Shown here: positions 47,777 to 55,444 of the stretch, piece after piece
Layout: each line of letters opens with the position of its first letter
How positions within the stretch are numbered: the stretch's first letter is position 1
Notes under the pieces: model-generated
What the model saw: only the letters and a program-made list of their open reading frames with translations
Told to the model about the DNA's origin: nothing
Databases searched by the model: none
Program-made: the position numbers and the translations under genes
DNA from: Burkholderiales bacterium
GTDB lineage: Bacteria; Pseudomonadota; Gammaproteobacteria; Burkholderiales; Burkholderiaceae_C
Direction of reading: 5' to 3'
DNA: 64,000 nucleotides
Assembly (NCBI GenBank): GCA_947453625.1
Contig: CANGHK010000005.1
Coordinates: 62,001-126,000 of the forward strand

Positions 47777-48715
47777 TTACAGCAGCAGCAACAGGAAATT
47801 CATCAATCCCACCTTTTCGAACTGCTGCATATAGTCCATAGTGGTTTTGCTGCGGGTATTGCGAACCGGGTTGGCGACCGATCGCGTGGGGAGTTCGTCG
47901 AAAGACTGGGACCTGGCGTCGTAGAGCTTTCCAGCGCCCGGGTCGGCGGGCAGCAGCGCGCTGAACGGCTTGCCGGGGTTGTCGCCACAAGGGCTCAAGT
48001 CGGCATTCAGGCAGGAATACCGGCCTTTACCGCTCAGCCGGCCCAGCGCAGCCGGATCGGCCAATCTGGCGCGCAACTGCTGCATGGCGGCGTTGGCGAC
48101 GGCGGTCGCTGCCGTTGCCGGACTTGGTAGCGGCGCTGGCGTCGCAGCGGCTTCGGCCTGTCGTGCGAGGGCTGCGCTGGGAGACTTTGCCCGCCTGTCC
48201 TGGGCTGCTGGTTCCTGCGCAGCGCGGGCGATGGCCTGTGTCGGCTCGATGTGCGCTGCCGGTGGCGGGGGCGCCGCGCGCTGGCCGGGCCCGGATGCTG
48301 CAGCCGACGATGCGCCAGACCTCGGCAGCGGCGCGTCGGCGAGTGCTGGCGCGTCCCCGGCGCTTGCCTGCCTTGGCGCGGCCGCTCGAAGCGGCAGTGG
48401 GGGTCGCGGCGGCGGTGGCAATTGCACCATCGCGACGGCGCCAGCCTCCGCCGTGATGGCCGGAATCCGCAGGATTGTTTCCCGCACATAGTCGATGAAA
48501 AGGCCCGCGGTGGTGGCCCCTGTGATCGCCGTCACCAGCGCCGCACCCAGCACCTTGGGGACGAAGGCGACCGCGGGCTCGTTGTTCTGTGTCGCTGATT
48601 GCAGTGCGCCAAAGGCGGCACCCACCGCCAGGACGGTCAGCAGCACCGGCCCCGCCAACACCCCCGCCATGCGTATTGCCGTGAGCATCAGCTCGACCAC
48701 CAGATCGAATTCCAC
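47777..48715 (-). CDS. FliQ/SctS-like export-apparatus protein with long Pro/Ala-rich C-terminal extension
   Basis: 312 residues. Residues about 1-87 align along their whole length with FliQ: 'LQSATQNNEPAVAFVPKVLG' against the family's LQAATQINE-x-x-L-S-F-I-P-K, and 'LFIDYVRETILRIP' against L-x-D-Y-x-R-x-L-F-x-x-L-P, with two membrane helices. FliQ is normally about 89 residues. Here some 225 residues follow, Pro/Ala-rich ('MVQLPPPPRPPLPLRAAAP'), with a segment containing two Cys ('YSCLNADLSPCGDNPGK') and ending in a hydrophobic tail 'LMNFLLLLL'. No other flagellar or type III genes are nearby. Identity of the FliQ part is strong; what it does alone is unknown. Confidence 0.78.
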   Translation of the reverse strand: MEFDLVVELMLTAIRMAGVLAGPVLLTVLAVGAAFGALQSATQNNEPAVAFVPKVLGAALVTAITGATTAGLFIDYVRETILRIPAITAEAGAVAMVQLPPPPRPPLPLRAAAPRQASAGDAPALADAPLPRSGASSAAASGPGQRAAPPPPAAHIEPTQAIARAAQEPAAQDRRAKSPSAALARQAEAAATPAPLPSPATAATAVANAAMQQLRARLADPAALGRLSGKGRYSCLNADLSPCGDNPGKPFSALLPADPGAGKLYDARSQSFDELPTRSVANPVRNTRSKTTMDYMQQFEKVGLMNFLLLLL

Positions 48716-48719
48716 GGCG

Positions 48720-48854
48720 TCAGCGGGTCAAGAAGCGCGTTGCCGGTTCGCCCGTCCCATCAGCCAGTGCCGATGCCTTGGCCAGCAGGCGGCGTCCACT
48801 GTCGGTGGTCAACTGGGCCGGGCGGCGTGCCGCCCGATTCGATGTCATGGTCAT
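48720..48854 (-). CDS. Possible small protein upstream of the FliQ-like gene
   Basis: 44 codons from ATG 48854 (or 42 from ATG 48848), basic, 'TSNRAARRPAQLTTDSGRRL' being the N-terminal part. The stop lies 4 bases before the FliQ-like ATG, and the codon use resembles neighbouring coding DNA. It could be a translated leader that couples into the FliQ-like gene or a chance frame. No family recognised. Confidence 0.35.
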   Translation of the reverse strand: MTMTSNRAARRPAQLTTDSGRRLLAKASALADGTGEPATRFLTR

Positions 48855-49335
48855 GGGTGGCACGCATTCTATTCGAATGAGTGTTTTACGGCCATGTGCG
48901 CTGATTCCTAACGTTTACCACAGTTCTGTCACAATCACGTCGTGGCCTGCCCGTGGCGCATGGCATTTTCCTGCGCCCGCATCATCGGGTCATCGGGCGA
49001 AGGGATGGGCCGGATGGCGTCTACCGTCGGTGATTGGGCGCCCTGGTATTCTGAAAAAATTGCCTGCTGCGCTCTTCCGGCGGCGGCATTGCTCGGATCC
49101 ATCGTTCGATGGCTATGGCTATTTGATCTGGACCGAGAATATGAAGCGCCGCGACAGTTACTGGGCGGCGCACGGCGGTCAGCGCATCGGCTGGAATCAT
49201 TCCAACAGCAGGATGCTGGTGGCTTTCTCCACAATATCGAGGACGATATGGCTGGCCTGTACACGCTCTGCGCCGAGTGGGCCGCGCTGGGCGATGCCCA
49301 GTGAGCCTGGGCCGTGCCGTCTCTCTGTTTGTGAG
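48855..49335. other. Unassigned stretch with no convincing gene
   Basis: 481 bp. A minus-strand frame 48935-49102 (55 codons from ATG 49102) has coding-like codon use but no good ribosome-binding site and no family. Plus-strand frames across the same DNA contain no recognisable domain. The part around 48855-48930 is AT-rich and probably holds the promoter for the FliQ-like unit. Confidence 0.4.
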
Positions 49336-49620
49336 TTACTTCGAGGATTTGCAGGTGTAGTCGAACATCACCGTGGCGGTGAATCGTCCCTGACTCAATT
49401 CCTTGCCACTGCAACGTCCCTCTTGATAGGTCTTGACGCCACCTTGCGCGCCACTGCAGTGGGACTTTGCTCGCCTCTCCGCCCGGCCCCTGGCTGCATC
49501 GCAGGCCTCGGCAGACGTCTTCTTGGTCTCTATGGCTTCATCGCGGACAGCGAATGCCGCGTTGCAAGCCAGGCCACACAAGAGGGAAAACACGACAACT
49601 GATGCAGTATGGGTCTTCAT
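49336..49620 (-). CDS. Small secreted Cys-containing protein
   Basis: 94 residues from ATG 49620. Signal peptide 1-24 ('ASVVVFSLLCGLACNAAFA'), mature part charged with four cysteines ('SAEACDAARGRAERRAKSHC', 'GRCSGKEL', 'DYTCKSS') likely forming two disulfides. No family recognised. Stands alone in the accessory stretch. The signal peptide and conserved-looking Cys spacing support it being real. Confidence 0.7.
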   Translation of the reverse strand: MKTHTASVVVFSLLCGLACNAAFAVRDEAIETKKTSAEACDAARGRAERRAKSHCSGAQGGVKTYQEGRCSGKELSQGRFTATVMFDYTCKSSK

Positions 49621-49820
49621 GCGCAGGCCTCATGGGGTTGAAATACAGTTCGGTAACGATCCCGGTGTCGGATCCTGGTTTCTTGGGGAGGGCTCAAATT
49701 TGAGTCCCGAGCCCCTCTCTCCTGCTTTCAATTTTTCCGCAGCCAAGGGCGCGACAGCCTGCCTTGTTGCCGACCAGGATCGCGCGATGCTTGCATCGGC
49801 AAGCGGACATTTTGATTCTT

Positions 49821-50132
49821 TCAGGCGGGTAGCCGAACCTCGGCCAGGCCCAGGCTCAGCCTGGCCTTGGCCATCGTCTCGTCGGTATCCCTCAGGACAT
49901 AGCCTTTTTCCAGCATGCGGGTCATGTATTGTTTGTTGTAGAGGAAGGACATGATCAATTGCCACAGGCCAAAGGTCACCACGGAAAAAAGCAGGTGCAG
50001 CGCCGCGACCCCGAGCTCGCCACGTATCAGCGGCACGAACCAACCGAAAAATAAATATGTCCAGCTGAAACCAAAATAGCCTGTCTTGGTCAGGCCAATG
50101 GCCGGATGTTGAATTGTGACTGCGGTTGCCAT
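49821..50132 (-). CDS. HrgC-like small membrane protein
   Basis: 103 residues from ATG 50132. Block 'KTGYFGFSWTYLFFGWFVPLIRGELGVAALHLLFSVVTFGLWQLIMSFLYNKQYMTRMLEKGYVL' gives two membrane helices and resembles small proteins annotated HrgC. No mechanism is established. Base composition is lower in GC than the core genes, and it sits in the accessory region beside an HNH-type gene. Confidence 0.72.
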   Translation of the reverse strand: MATAVTIQHPAIGLTKTGYFGFSWTYLFFGWFVPLIRGELGVAALHLLFSVVTFGLWQLIMSFLYNKQYMTRMLEKGYVLRDTDETMAKARLSLGLAEVRLPA

Positions 50133-50347
50133 TCATTCCTCCAATTTTCGTTTATTTCCGGCGTGTACCGGTTGTAGGGCGTGAAATTCTTTTGCATGCG
50201 ACCGGGCGGCGCGGCCCCGGGAATGTCCTGTCGTCTTGCTTCAGAGGCTTGTGCCTGGCAGCGATCGGCGAAATATCGACGGCTGTCGAGCAAAGACGGA
50301 ACCGGGCGTGCAATTGTCCGGTGCCAGCGCACGGGATGATTTTAGAA

Positions 50348-50848
50348 TCAGTCGCCACCGCCTTTGTATCGGTATTTTACGTTCGCCGTCACGTACTGCT
50401 TGTAGGCGGCGATCCAGTCCGTCGCCATTTGCTGCTGCGCCTTGGCGATCGAAATATCCCCGTTGCAGACCATCTTGTAGAGAACGAATTCCAGATTGTC
50501 TTTTTTCGCGGCGCTCCAGGTGGTGCTACGGGGTTGTGGCCATAGATTGCGCGGGTCAATCGGTTCGCCGCCTATCGAAAGCGCGATCAAGTGATCCTCC
50601 TCGTAGTGCTTGGGGTCGCGATCGGCATAGCCGTACTGTTCGATCTGCAACTTCTTCAGCTTGTTGGTGTAATGTGCCGGCGGGCGAACGGTCTTGGTGT
50701 AGCCGCGCACGCAGACTGTCGACGATATGTTCTCCTGGGTGACGACGCTGCTGATGGCGCCGGGCGTCAGTCTGATATTCGGCAAGTCCGACGACAGGCA
50801 GGTTGAAGCGAAGCAAAGCAATGCCGTGGCAGCAAGAATTCTTTTGAT
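50348..50848 (-). CDS. Secreted HNH-like endonuclease-fold protein, start codon uncertain
   Basis: About 157-166 residues. Core 'QYGYADRDPKHYEEDHLIALSIGGEPIDPRNLWPQP' is an HNH-like metal-dependent nuclease motif (E-D-H-L ... G-G ... N-L-W-P-Q). A typical signal peptide is encoded ('KRILAATALLCFASTCLSS'), but the codon where Met would be expected (50848-50846) is ATC; the next start-capable codon is TTG at 50821, which clips the signal. Either a rare ATC start, a start lost by mutation, or a sequencing error. Possibly an exported nuclease or a related peptidoglycan/DNA-processing protein. Confidence 0.65.
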   Translation of the reverse strand: MKRILAATALLCFASTCLSSDLPNIRLTPGAISSVVTQENISSTVCVRGYTKTVRPPAHYTNKLKKLQIEQYGYADRDPKHYEEDHLIALSIGGEPIDPRNLWPQPRSTTWSAAKKDNLEFVLYKMVCNGDISIAKAQQQMATDWIAAYKQYVTANVKYRYKGGGD

Positions 50849-51348
50849 GGCGGATACCCGGTTGGTGATAAATTATTAAAAACCTTGAAACCTGTTGGCG
50901 GCGCCTCAGCGAATCCCGTACGCAGTTGCTGTCCTGCCTATCCATTCGATCGCAGCCGGCAACGGCGGTCGATAGGCGGCATGACGCCCAGCGCCAGCCG
51001 TCTGCCAACCGGGTATTGCCGCTTGCGGCATGCTCTGGACTTGAAGGAACTCGGATTCCAGACCCGACCCCGGCGCCTGTTCACGGCGTCCCGGCCCTGG
51101 CATCCCTGTCTTCAGCCTGGCCCGCCTGGAGTCCGAATCGTCGGCATGATCAGTGTCATTGATGCTAAGCATTTGCTCAGTTTAGGCAAATTTGCACACA
51201 ATGACAAGAGTCAATTTTTTCGCCGGCTTTGGTCGGCGGTCGCGATGCCGTGGGCGGCCGCAGGGCCGTCAGGCGCAGGTTGGCGCTGGCGTGCGGCGTG
51301 TATGCCTGTGCACGCGACGCCAAGCTGAGGCGTCACCTCAACCTTGCT
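50849..51348. other. Intergenic stretch, promoter-like AT-rich segment near the right end
   Basis: 500 bp with no convincing gene. At 51171-51191 an inverted repeat (atttgc / gcaaat, 9-base loop) lies in an AT-rich patch next to the VapB-like remnant and might be its old operator. Confidence 0.4.
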
Positions 51349-51468
51349 GTCATCCGGCGAACGAATATTTTTATTGGCAACAAGTTCACGCACGACGCCT
51401 TGCGCGTGACCGGCGTGAAGACCGAGCGCGAGGCGGTTGAACTTGGCCTGCGCACCTTGTTGCTCCCC
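51349..51468 (+). pseudogene. VapB-type antitoxin remnant
   Basis: About 38 codons encode 'RRTNIFIGNKFTHDALRVTGV' followed by 'KTEREAVELGLRTLL', matching the N-terminal ribbon-helix-helix of DUF2191 VapB antitoxins (usual form MRTN-I-x-I-D-x-x-L). There is no start codon where Met should be (51352 is ATC), the D is replaced by G, the tail reads into unrelated sequence, and no VapC toxin follows: the next gene is an MFS carrier on the other strand. A decayed toxin-antitoxin relic. Confidence 0.65.
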
Positions 51469-51510
51469 AGCCCGCCCGAAGCGCCTATCGCACTCGTGCA
51501 GCCCCAGCCC

Positions 51511-52773
51511 TCACCCCGCCACAACCCCCAGCCTGGCCTCGCGTATGGGCAGGTGGATCAGCGCGGCGCCGACGGCCAGCGCGATGTCGATGCCCCAGAT
51601 CAGGTCGAAATTGCCGGTCGCCTCGAACACCTTGCCCCCCAGCCAGGCGCCGAGAAAGCCGCCGACCTGGTGCGTCAGCATCACGATGCCGAACAGCGTG
51701 GCCATGTTGGCGGTGCCGAAGAACTTGGCCACCAGACCGGCGGTGGGCGGCACAGTGGACAGGAAGGTCAGGCCCATCACGGCGGCAAAGGTCAGCATCA
51801 CCGGCCCGGTCTTGGGCGCGAGCACGAAGACCAGCACGCTGATGGCGCGCGCCGCATAGACCGCCGACAGCAAGGACTTCATGCGCCAGCGCCCCACCGC
51901 CCAGCCCATCGCCAGGCTGCCGACGATGTTGAACAGGCCCAATATCGCCAGCGACCAGGCGCCGTACTGCACCGGCAGGCCGCAGGCGGCGATCACGCCC
52001 GGCAAATGGGTGCCCAGGAAGGCGACGTGGAAACCGCAGACGAAGAAGCCGGCCGCCAGCATCAGAAAGCTCGGGTTGCGCAAGGCGCCGCGGATCGCCG
52101 CCCGGGCGCCCACCTTGGCCGGCGCGGGCGCCTGCTGCAGGCTGGCCGGCGTGGCCACCGGGCCCAGCCCGCGCAGCACATAGGCCGCCGGCAGCGCCAG
52201 CAGCACCAGCAGGCCCAGCACCTGCATAGCCTGGGCCCAGCCCAGCCCGACCAGCAGCGCGCCGGCGATGGGCGCCATCAGGAACTGGCCGGCCGATCCG
52301 CCGGCGTTGACGATGCCGGTGGCCAGGCCGCGCCAGGCTGCCGGGATCAGCCTGGCGGTGGTGGCCATCAGCACCGCCGGCCCGGCCATGCCGGCGCCGC
52401 CGGCCGACAGCACGCCTATGGCCAGGATCAGGCCGGCGGTGCTGGTCATGTAGGGGGTGATGCAGGTGCCCAGCGCGACCAGCAGCAAGCCGGCCAGCAG
52501 CACCCGGCCGGCGCCCAGCCGGTCGGCCATCGCGCCGGCGAAGGGCTGGGTCAGGCCCCAGCACAGCTGGCCGCAGGCAAAGGCCAGGCTGATGCTGGCC
52601 AGCCCCAGGTGGGTGGCGCTGTTGATCGGGCTGAGGAACAAACCCATCGACTGGCGCACGCCCATCGTTAGCGCGAAGCTGCCGGCCGCGGCCAGCAGCA
52701 CGACCCAGACGGCCCAGTGGCGGCCTGCGGGCGGGGTGGTTTGGATGGTTTGGGTGGGGTGTTGCTCAGGCAT
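51511..52773 (-). CDS. MFS transporter, monocarboxylate/oxalate-formate type
   Basis: About 420 residues from ATG 52773, 12 helices. 'AVWVVLLAAAGSFALTMGVRQSMGLFLSPI' begins helix 1, a block seen in MCT-like carriers. 'GWAVGRWRMKSLLSAVYAARAISVLVF' links helices 8-9 and 'PTAGLVAKFFGTANMATLFGIVMLTHQVGGFLGAWLGG' is typical of helices 10-11. Its ATG lies inside the end of the MarR-type gene (8-bp overlap), so it is under that regulator's control. Substrate probably an organic anion; unproven. Confidence 0.88.
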   Translation of the reverse strand: MPEQHPTQTIQTTPPAGRHWAVWVVLLAAAGSFALTMGVRQSMGLFLSPINSATHLGLASISLAFACGQLCWGLTQPFAGAMADRLGAGRVLLAGLLLVALGTCITPYMTSTAGLILAIGVLSAGGAGMAGPAVLMATTARLIPAAWRGLATGIVNAGGSAGQFLMAPIAGALLVGLGWAQAMQVLGLLVLLALPAAYVLRGLGPVATPASLQQAPAPAKVGARAAIRGALRNPSFLMLAAGFFVCGFHVAFLGTHLPGVIAACGLPVQYGAWSLAILGLFNIVGSLAMGWAVGRWRMKSLLSAVYAARAISVLVFVLAPKTGPVMLTFAAVMGLTFLSTVPPTAGLVAKFFGTANMATLFGIVMLTHQVGGFLGAWLGGKVFEATGNFDLIWGIDIALAVGAALIHLPIREARLGVVAG

Positions 52774-53239
52774 GGTGTTCTCCGGCCGGCAGCGCTGCCA
52801 GCAGTTCAAGGGAATCGTCGATCAGCGCATGCAGGGCCAGCACCCGCTCAACCCCCAGTCGCTGGTTGAGGCCCTCCTGCGCAGCCCGCCAGTGCGGTTG
52901 CGCGTCGGCCCGCTTGGCACGGCCGGCGTCGGTCAGGCTGACGAGCCGGCTGCGGCCGTCTGCGCCCGGGCCCAGCGCCACCCAACCGGCCTGGACCAGC
53001 GGCTGCAGGTTGCGGGTCAGGGTCGAGGCGTCCATCGTCATCGCCAGCGCCAGGTCGCCCGGGCGTATGGGCCCGAGCTTGAGCACATGCGACAGCAGCG
53101 AGTACTGGGTCGTCTTCAGCCCCGACTTGGCCAGTTCGGCGTCGAAACGCTGGCCCACCCGGCGCAGCAACTGGCGCAGCTTGAAGTTGCTGCAGCCCTG
53201 GGGCTTGACGGGCTTGGGGTCGGACGGGTCGCTCTGCAT
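52766..53239 (-). CDS. MarR-family transcriptional regulator
   Basis: 157 residues from ATG 53239; the in-frame codon further out lies in the operator and is rejected. Winged helix: 'LKTTQYSLLSHVLKLGPIRPGDLALAMTMDASTLTRNLQPLVQAGWVALGPGADGRSRLVSLTDAG'. Overlaps the MFS gene and is divergent from the thioesterase gene, with two perfect palindromes between. Likely autorepressor that also controls both neighbours. Confidence 0.92.
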   Translation of the reverse strand: MQSDPSDPKPVKPQGCSNFKLRQLLRRVGQRFDAELAKSGLKTTQYSLLSHVLKLGPIRPGDLALAMTMDASTLTRNLQPLVQAGWVALGPGADGRSRLVSLTDAGRAKRADAQPHWRAAQEGLNQRLGVERVLALHALIDDSLELLAALPAGEHHA

Positions 53240-53246
53240 TCGAAAG

Positions 53247-53274
53247 ATTGTAGCTACAATAGTTGCATATGCAA
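53247..53274. promoter_or_regulatory. MarR operator: two perfect palindromes, one covering the thioesterase start
   Basis: attgtagctacaat (53247-53260) is a perfect 14-bp dyad and ttgcatatgcaa (53263-53274) a perfect 12-bp dyad; centres are 15 bp apart. The second contains the ATG (53269-53271) of the thioesterase gene, so a bound repressor would block both promoter and initiation region. The segment is AT-rich against a GC-rich background. Confidence 0.7.
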
Positions 53275-53835
53275 ACAATAGACGATTCCCTCCGCCCCAA
53301 TGCCAGCGCAGCGCTTTGGAATGATCAACTCGCCAGCGTGCTGGCGCGCATGCGCTCGGGCGGCGGCAAGCCTGGCCTGGCGCACCCCGACAGCGTGGCC
53401 GGCAAGACCGGGCTGGAGGTGATGCAGGCGATGCTGGCCGGCGAACTGCCGTTCCCGCATATCGCGCAGACGCTGGATTTCTCGCTGGTCGAGATCGGTG
53501 CCGGACGCGCCGTGTTCCAGGGCACGCCGCAGCTGATGCACTACAACCCGCTCGGCACCGTGCATGGCGGCTGGTACGCGACGATGCTGGATTCGGCCTT
53601 GGGCTGCGCGGTGCACACCCGGATGGCGGCAGGCTACGCCTACACCACCGCCGAGCTCAGCGTCAACATCGTGCGCGCTGCCACCACCCGCACTGGCCCG
53701 CTGCGCGCGATCGGCCAGGTGATCCACAGCGGCCGCCAACTCGCCACCGCCGAGGCCCGCATCGTCGACCCCGACGGCAAGCTCTACGCCCATGGCACGA
53801 CCACCTGCCTGGTGTTCGAGGCCAGACCGGCATGA
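53269..53835 (+). CDS. PaaI-type acyl-CoA thioesterase
   Basis: 188 residues from ATG 53269. Hotdog fold with 'LDFSLVEIGAGRAVFQGTPQLMHYNPLGTVHGGWYATMLDSALGCAVHTRMAAGYAYTTAELSVNIVRAAT'; the block H-N-x-x-G-x-x-H-G-G is the active-site signature (here Y-N-P-L-G-T-V-H-G-G). The stop overlaps the MATE gene start (ATGA). Hydrolyses acyl- or aryl-CoA esters. Regulated by the divergent MarR gene. Confidence 0.92.
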   Translation: MQTIDDSLRPNASAALWNDQLASVLARMRSGGGKPGLAHPDSVAGKTGLEVMQAMLAGELPFPHIAQTLDFSLVEIGAGRAVFQGTPQLMHYNPLGTVHGGWYATMLDSALGCAVHTRMAAGYAYTTAELSVNIVRAATTRTGPLRAIGQVIHSGRQLATAEARIVDPDGKLYAHGTTTCLVFEARPA

Positions 53836-55229
53836 GCGGCGGCGCCCCCACCGGCGCGGCGTCGGCCAGCGTCAAGTCCGACAAGATCGCCGACCGCACC
53901 TGGCAGATGCTGCATGCGCCGCTGCTGCCCACGCTGCTGCGCCTGGCCACGCCCAACGTCATCGGCCTGTTCGCCACCACGGTGGTGATCGGCTACGACG
54001 GCTACATCCTGGGCCGGCTCGGCGCCGACGCGCTGGCCGGCGTCGCGCTGGTCTTCCCCTTGTCGATGCTGATGCTGCAGATGTCGGCCGGCGGCATAGG
54101 CGGCGCCGTCACCGCGGCGGTGGCGCGCGCGCTGGGCGCGGGCCGGGGCGACGACGCCAACCGGCTGGCCCAGCATGCGCTGCTGATCGCGGCCGTGCTG
54201 GCGGCGCTGTTCAGCGCGGTGTTGCTGGGCCTGGGCCGCTCGGTCTACGGCGCGATGGGCGGGCGCGGTGCGGCGCTGGCCAGCGCGCTGGCCTATTCGA
54301 ACCTGCTGTTTGGCGGCGCGATCGTGGTCTGGCTGGGCAATGTGCTGGCCGCCGTGGTGCGCGGCTCGGGCAACATGCTGCTGCCGTCGCTGCTGATGCT
54401 GGGCCAGGCGCTGGCGCACTTGCTGCTGTGTCCGCTGCTGGTGTTCGGCTGGGGCCCGGTGGCCGGACTGGGCGTGGCGGGTGCGGCGGTCAGCACCTTG
54501 TGCACGACGGCGCTGGGCGCGGTGTGGATGGCCGCCCACCTGCTGCGCCGGGACGGCGCGGTGCAGTTGCACGCCGCGCGCTGGCAGTTGCGCATGGACT
54601 TGCTGCGCAACATCCTGCGCGTGGGCGCGCCGGCGTCGATGAGCCCGGTGCTGAGCAACGGGGCTATCGCGGTGGCCACCGCCTTCATCGGCAGCTTCGG
54701 CACCGCCGCGCTGGCCGGCTACGGCGTGGCCGCCCGGCTCGAATACATCATGGTGCCTATCGCCTTCGGCTTCGGCACCGCGCTGACCGCGATGGTCGCC
54801 ACCAACATGGGCGCGGGCCAGCCCGACCGCGCGCTGCGCGCAACCTGGACCGGCGGCGCCGTCGTCACCGCGATCACCGGGACGATAGGCGGCGCGGCGG
54901 CCATCGCGCCCGGGCTGTGGATGAACCACTTCACCACCGACCCGGCGGTGATCGCCTTCGGCGCCGCCTACCTGCGCATCGTCGGCGGCTGCTACGGCTT
55001 GATGGGCCTGGGTCTGGCGCTGTTCTTCGCCTCGCAAGGCGCGGGGCGGATGTTCTGGCCGCTGGCCGGCAGCGTGGCCCGCCTGGTGCTGGTGACGCTG
55101 GGCGGTTGGGTCTGCGTGCACCTGCTGCACAGCGCGGCCGAAGGCTTTTTTGCCGTGGTCGCCGCCAGCCTGGCGGTCTACGCGCTGATCATCGCCGGCG
55201 CGATCCGGCTCGGCAGCTGGGCGCGCTGA
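53832..55229 (+). CDS. MATE-family efflux transporter
   Basis: 465 residues, 12 helices. 'LLRLATPNVIGLFATTVVIGYDGYILGRLGADALAGVALVFPLSMLMLQMSAGGIGGAVTAAVARALGAG' is the first MATE repeat; the second begins at 'LLRNILRVGAPASMSPVLSNGAIAVATAFIGSFGTAALAGYGVAARLEYIMVPIAFGFGTALTAMVATNMGAG'. Drug/Na+ or H+ antiporter. Co-transcribed with the thioesterase. A 215-bp gap separates it from the selenoprotein operon. Confidence 0.93.
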   Translation: MSGGAPTGAASASVKSDKIADRTWQMLHAPLLPTLLRLATPNVIGLFATTVVIGYDGYILGRLGADALAGVALVFPLSMLMLQMSAGGIGGAVTAAVARALGAGRGDDANRLAQHALLIAAVLAALFSAVLLGLGRSVYGAMGGRGAALASALAYSNLLFGGAIVVWLGNVLAAVVRGSGNMLLPSLLMLGQALAHLLLCPLLVFGWGPVAGLGVAGAAVSTLCTTALGAVWMAAHLLRRDGAVQLHAARWQLRMDLLRNILRVGAPASMSPVLSNGAIAVATAFIGSFGTAALAGYGVAARLEYIMVPIAFGFGTALTAMVATNMGAGQPDRALRATWTGGAVVTAITGTIGGAAAIAPGLWMNHFTTDPAVIAFGAAYLRIVGGCYGLMGLGLALFFASQGAGRMFWPLAGSVARLVLVTLGGWVCVHLLHSAAEGFFAVVAASLAVYALIIAGAIRLGSWAR

Positions 55230-55444
55230 GCCGGCATGGCGGGTCGTCGTCCAATGGTTGTCCGCGGGTCAGGACGCGGTATGGGCAGCCTGGCCCGATT
55301 CCGTCGCCGCGGCGCGCGGCCAGGCCGCTCGGGTTGCCGTTTGTCGCGGTCGGGACACCGCTTGCGGCCAGCCTGATGCCACGATCCGGCGCGGGCCACC
55401 TTGGCCCATCCCGGCGCTGCCGCCGTGCCACCTGCCGAGAACCC

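Noticed and set aside
48935..49414. 159-codon minus-strand ORF
   Set aside because: No family, no ribosome-binding site at the long start; only the last 55 codons look coding-like, too little to call.
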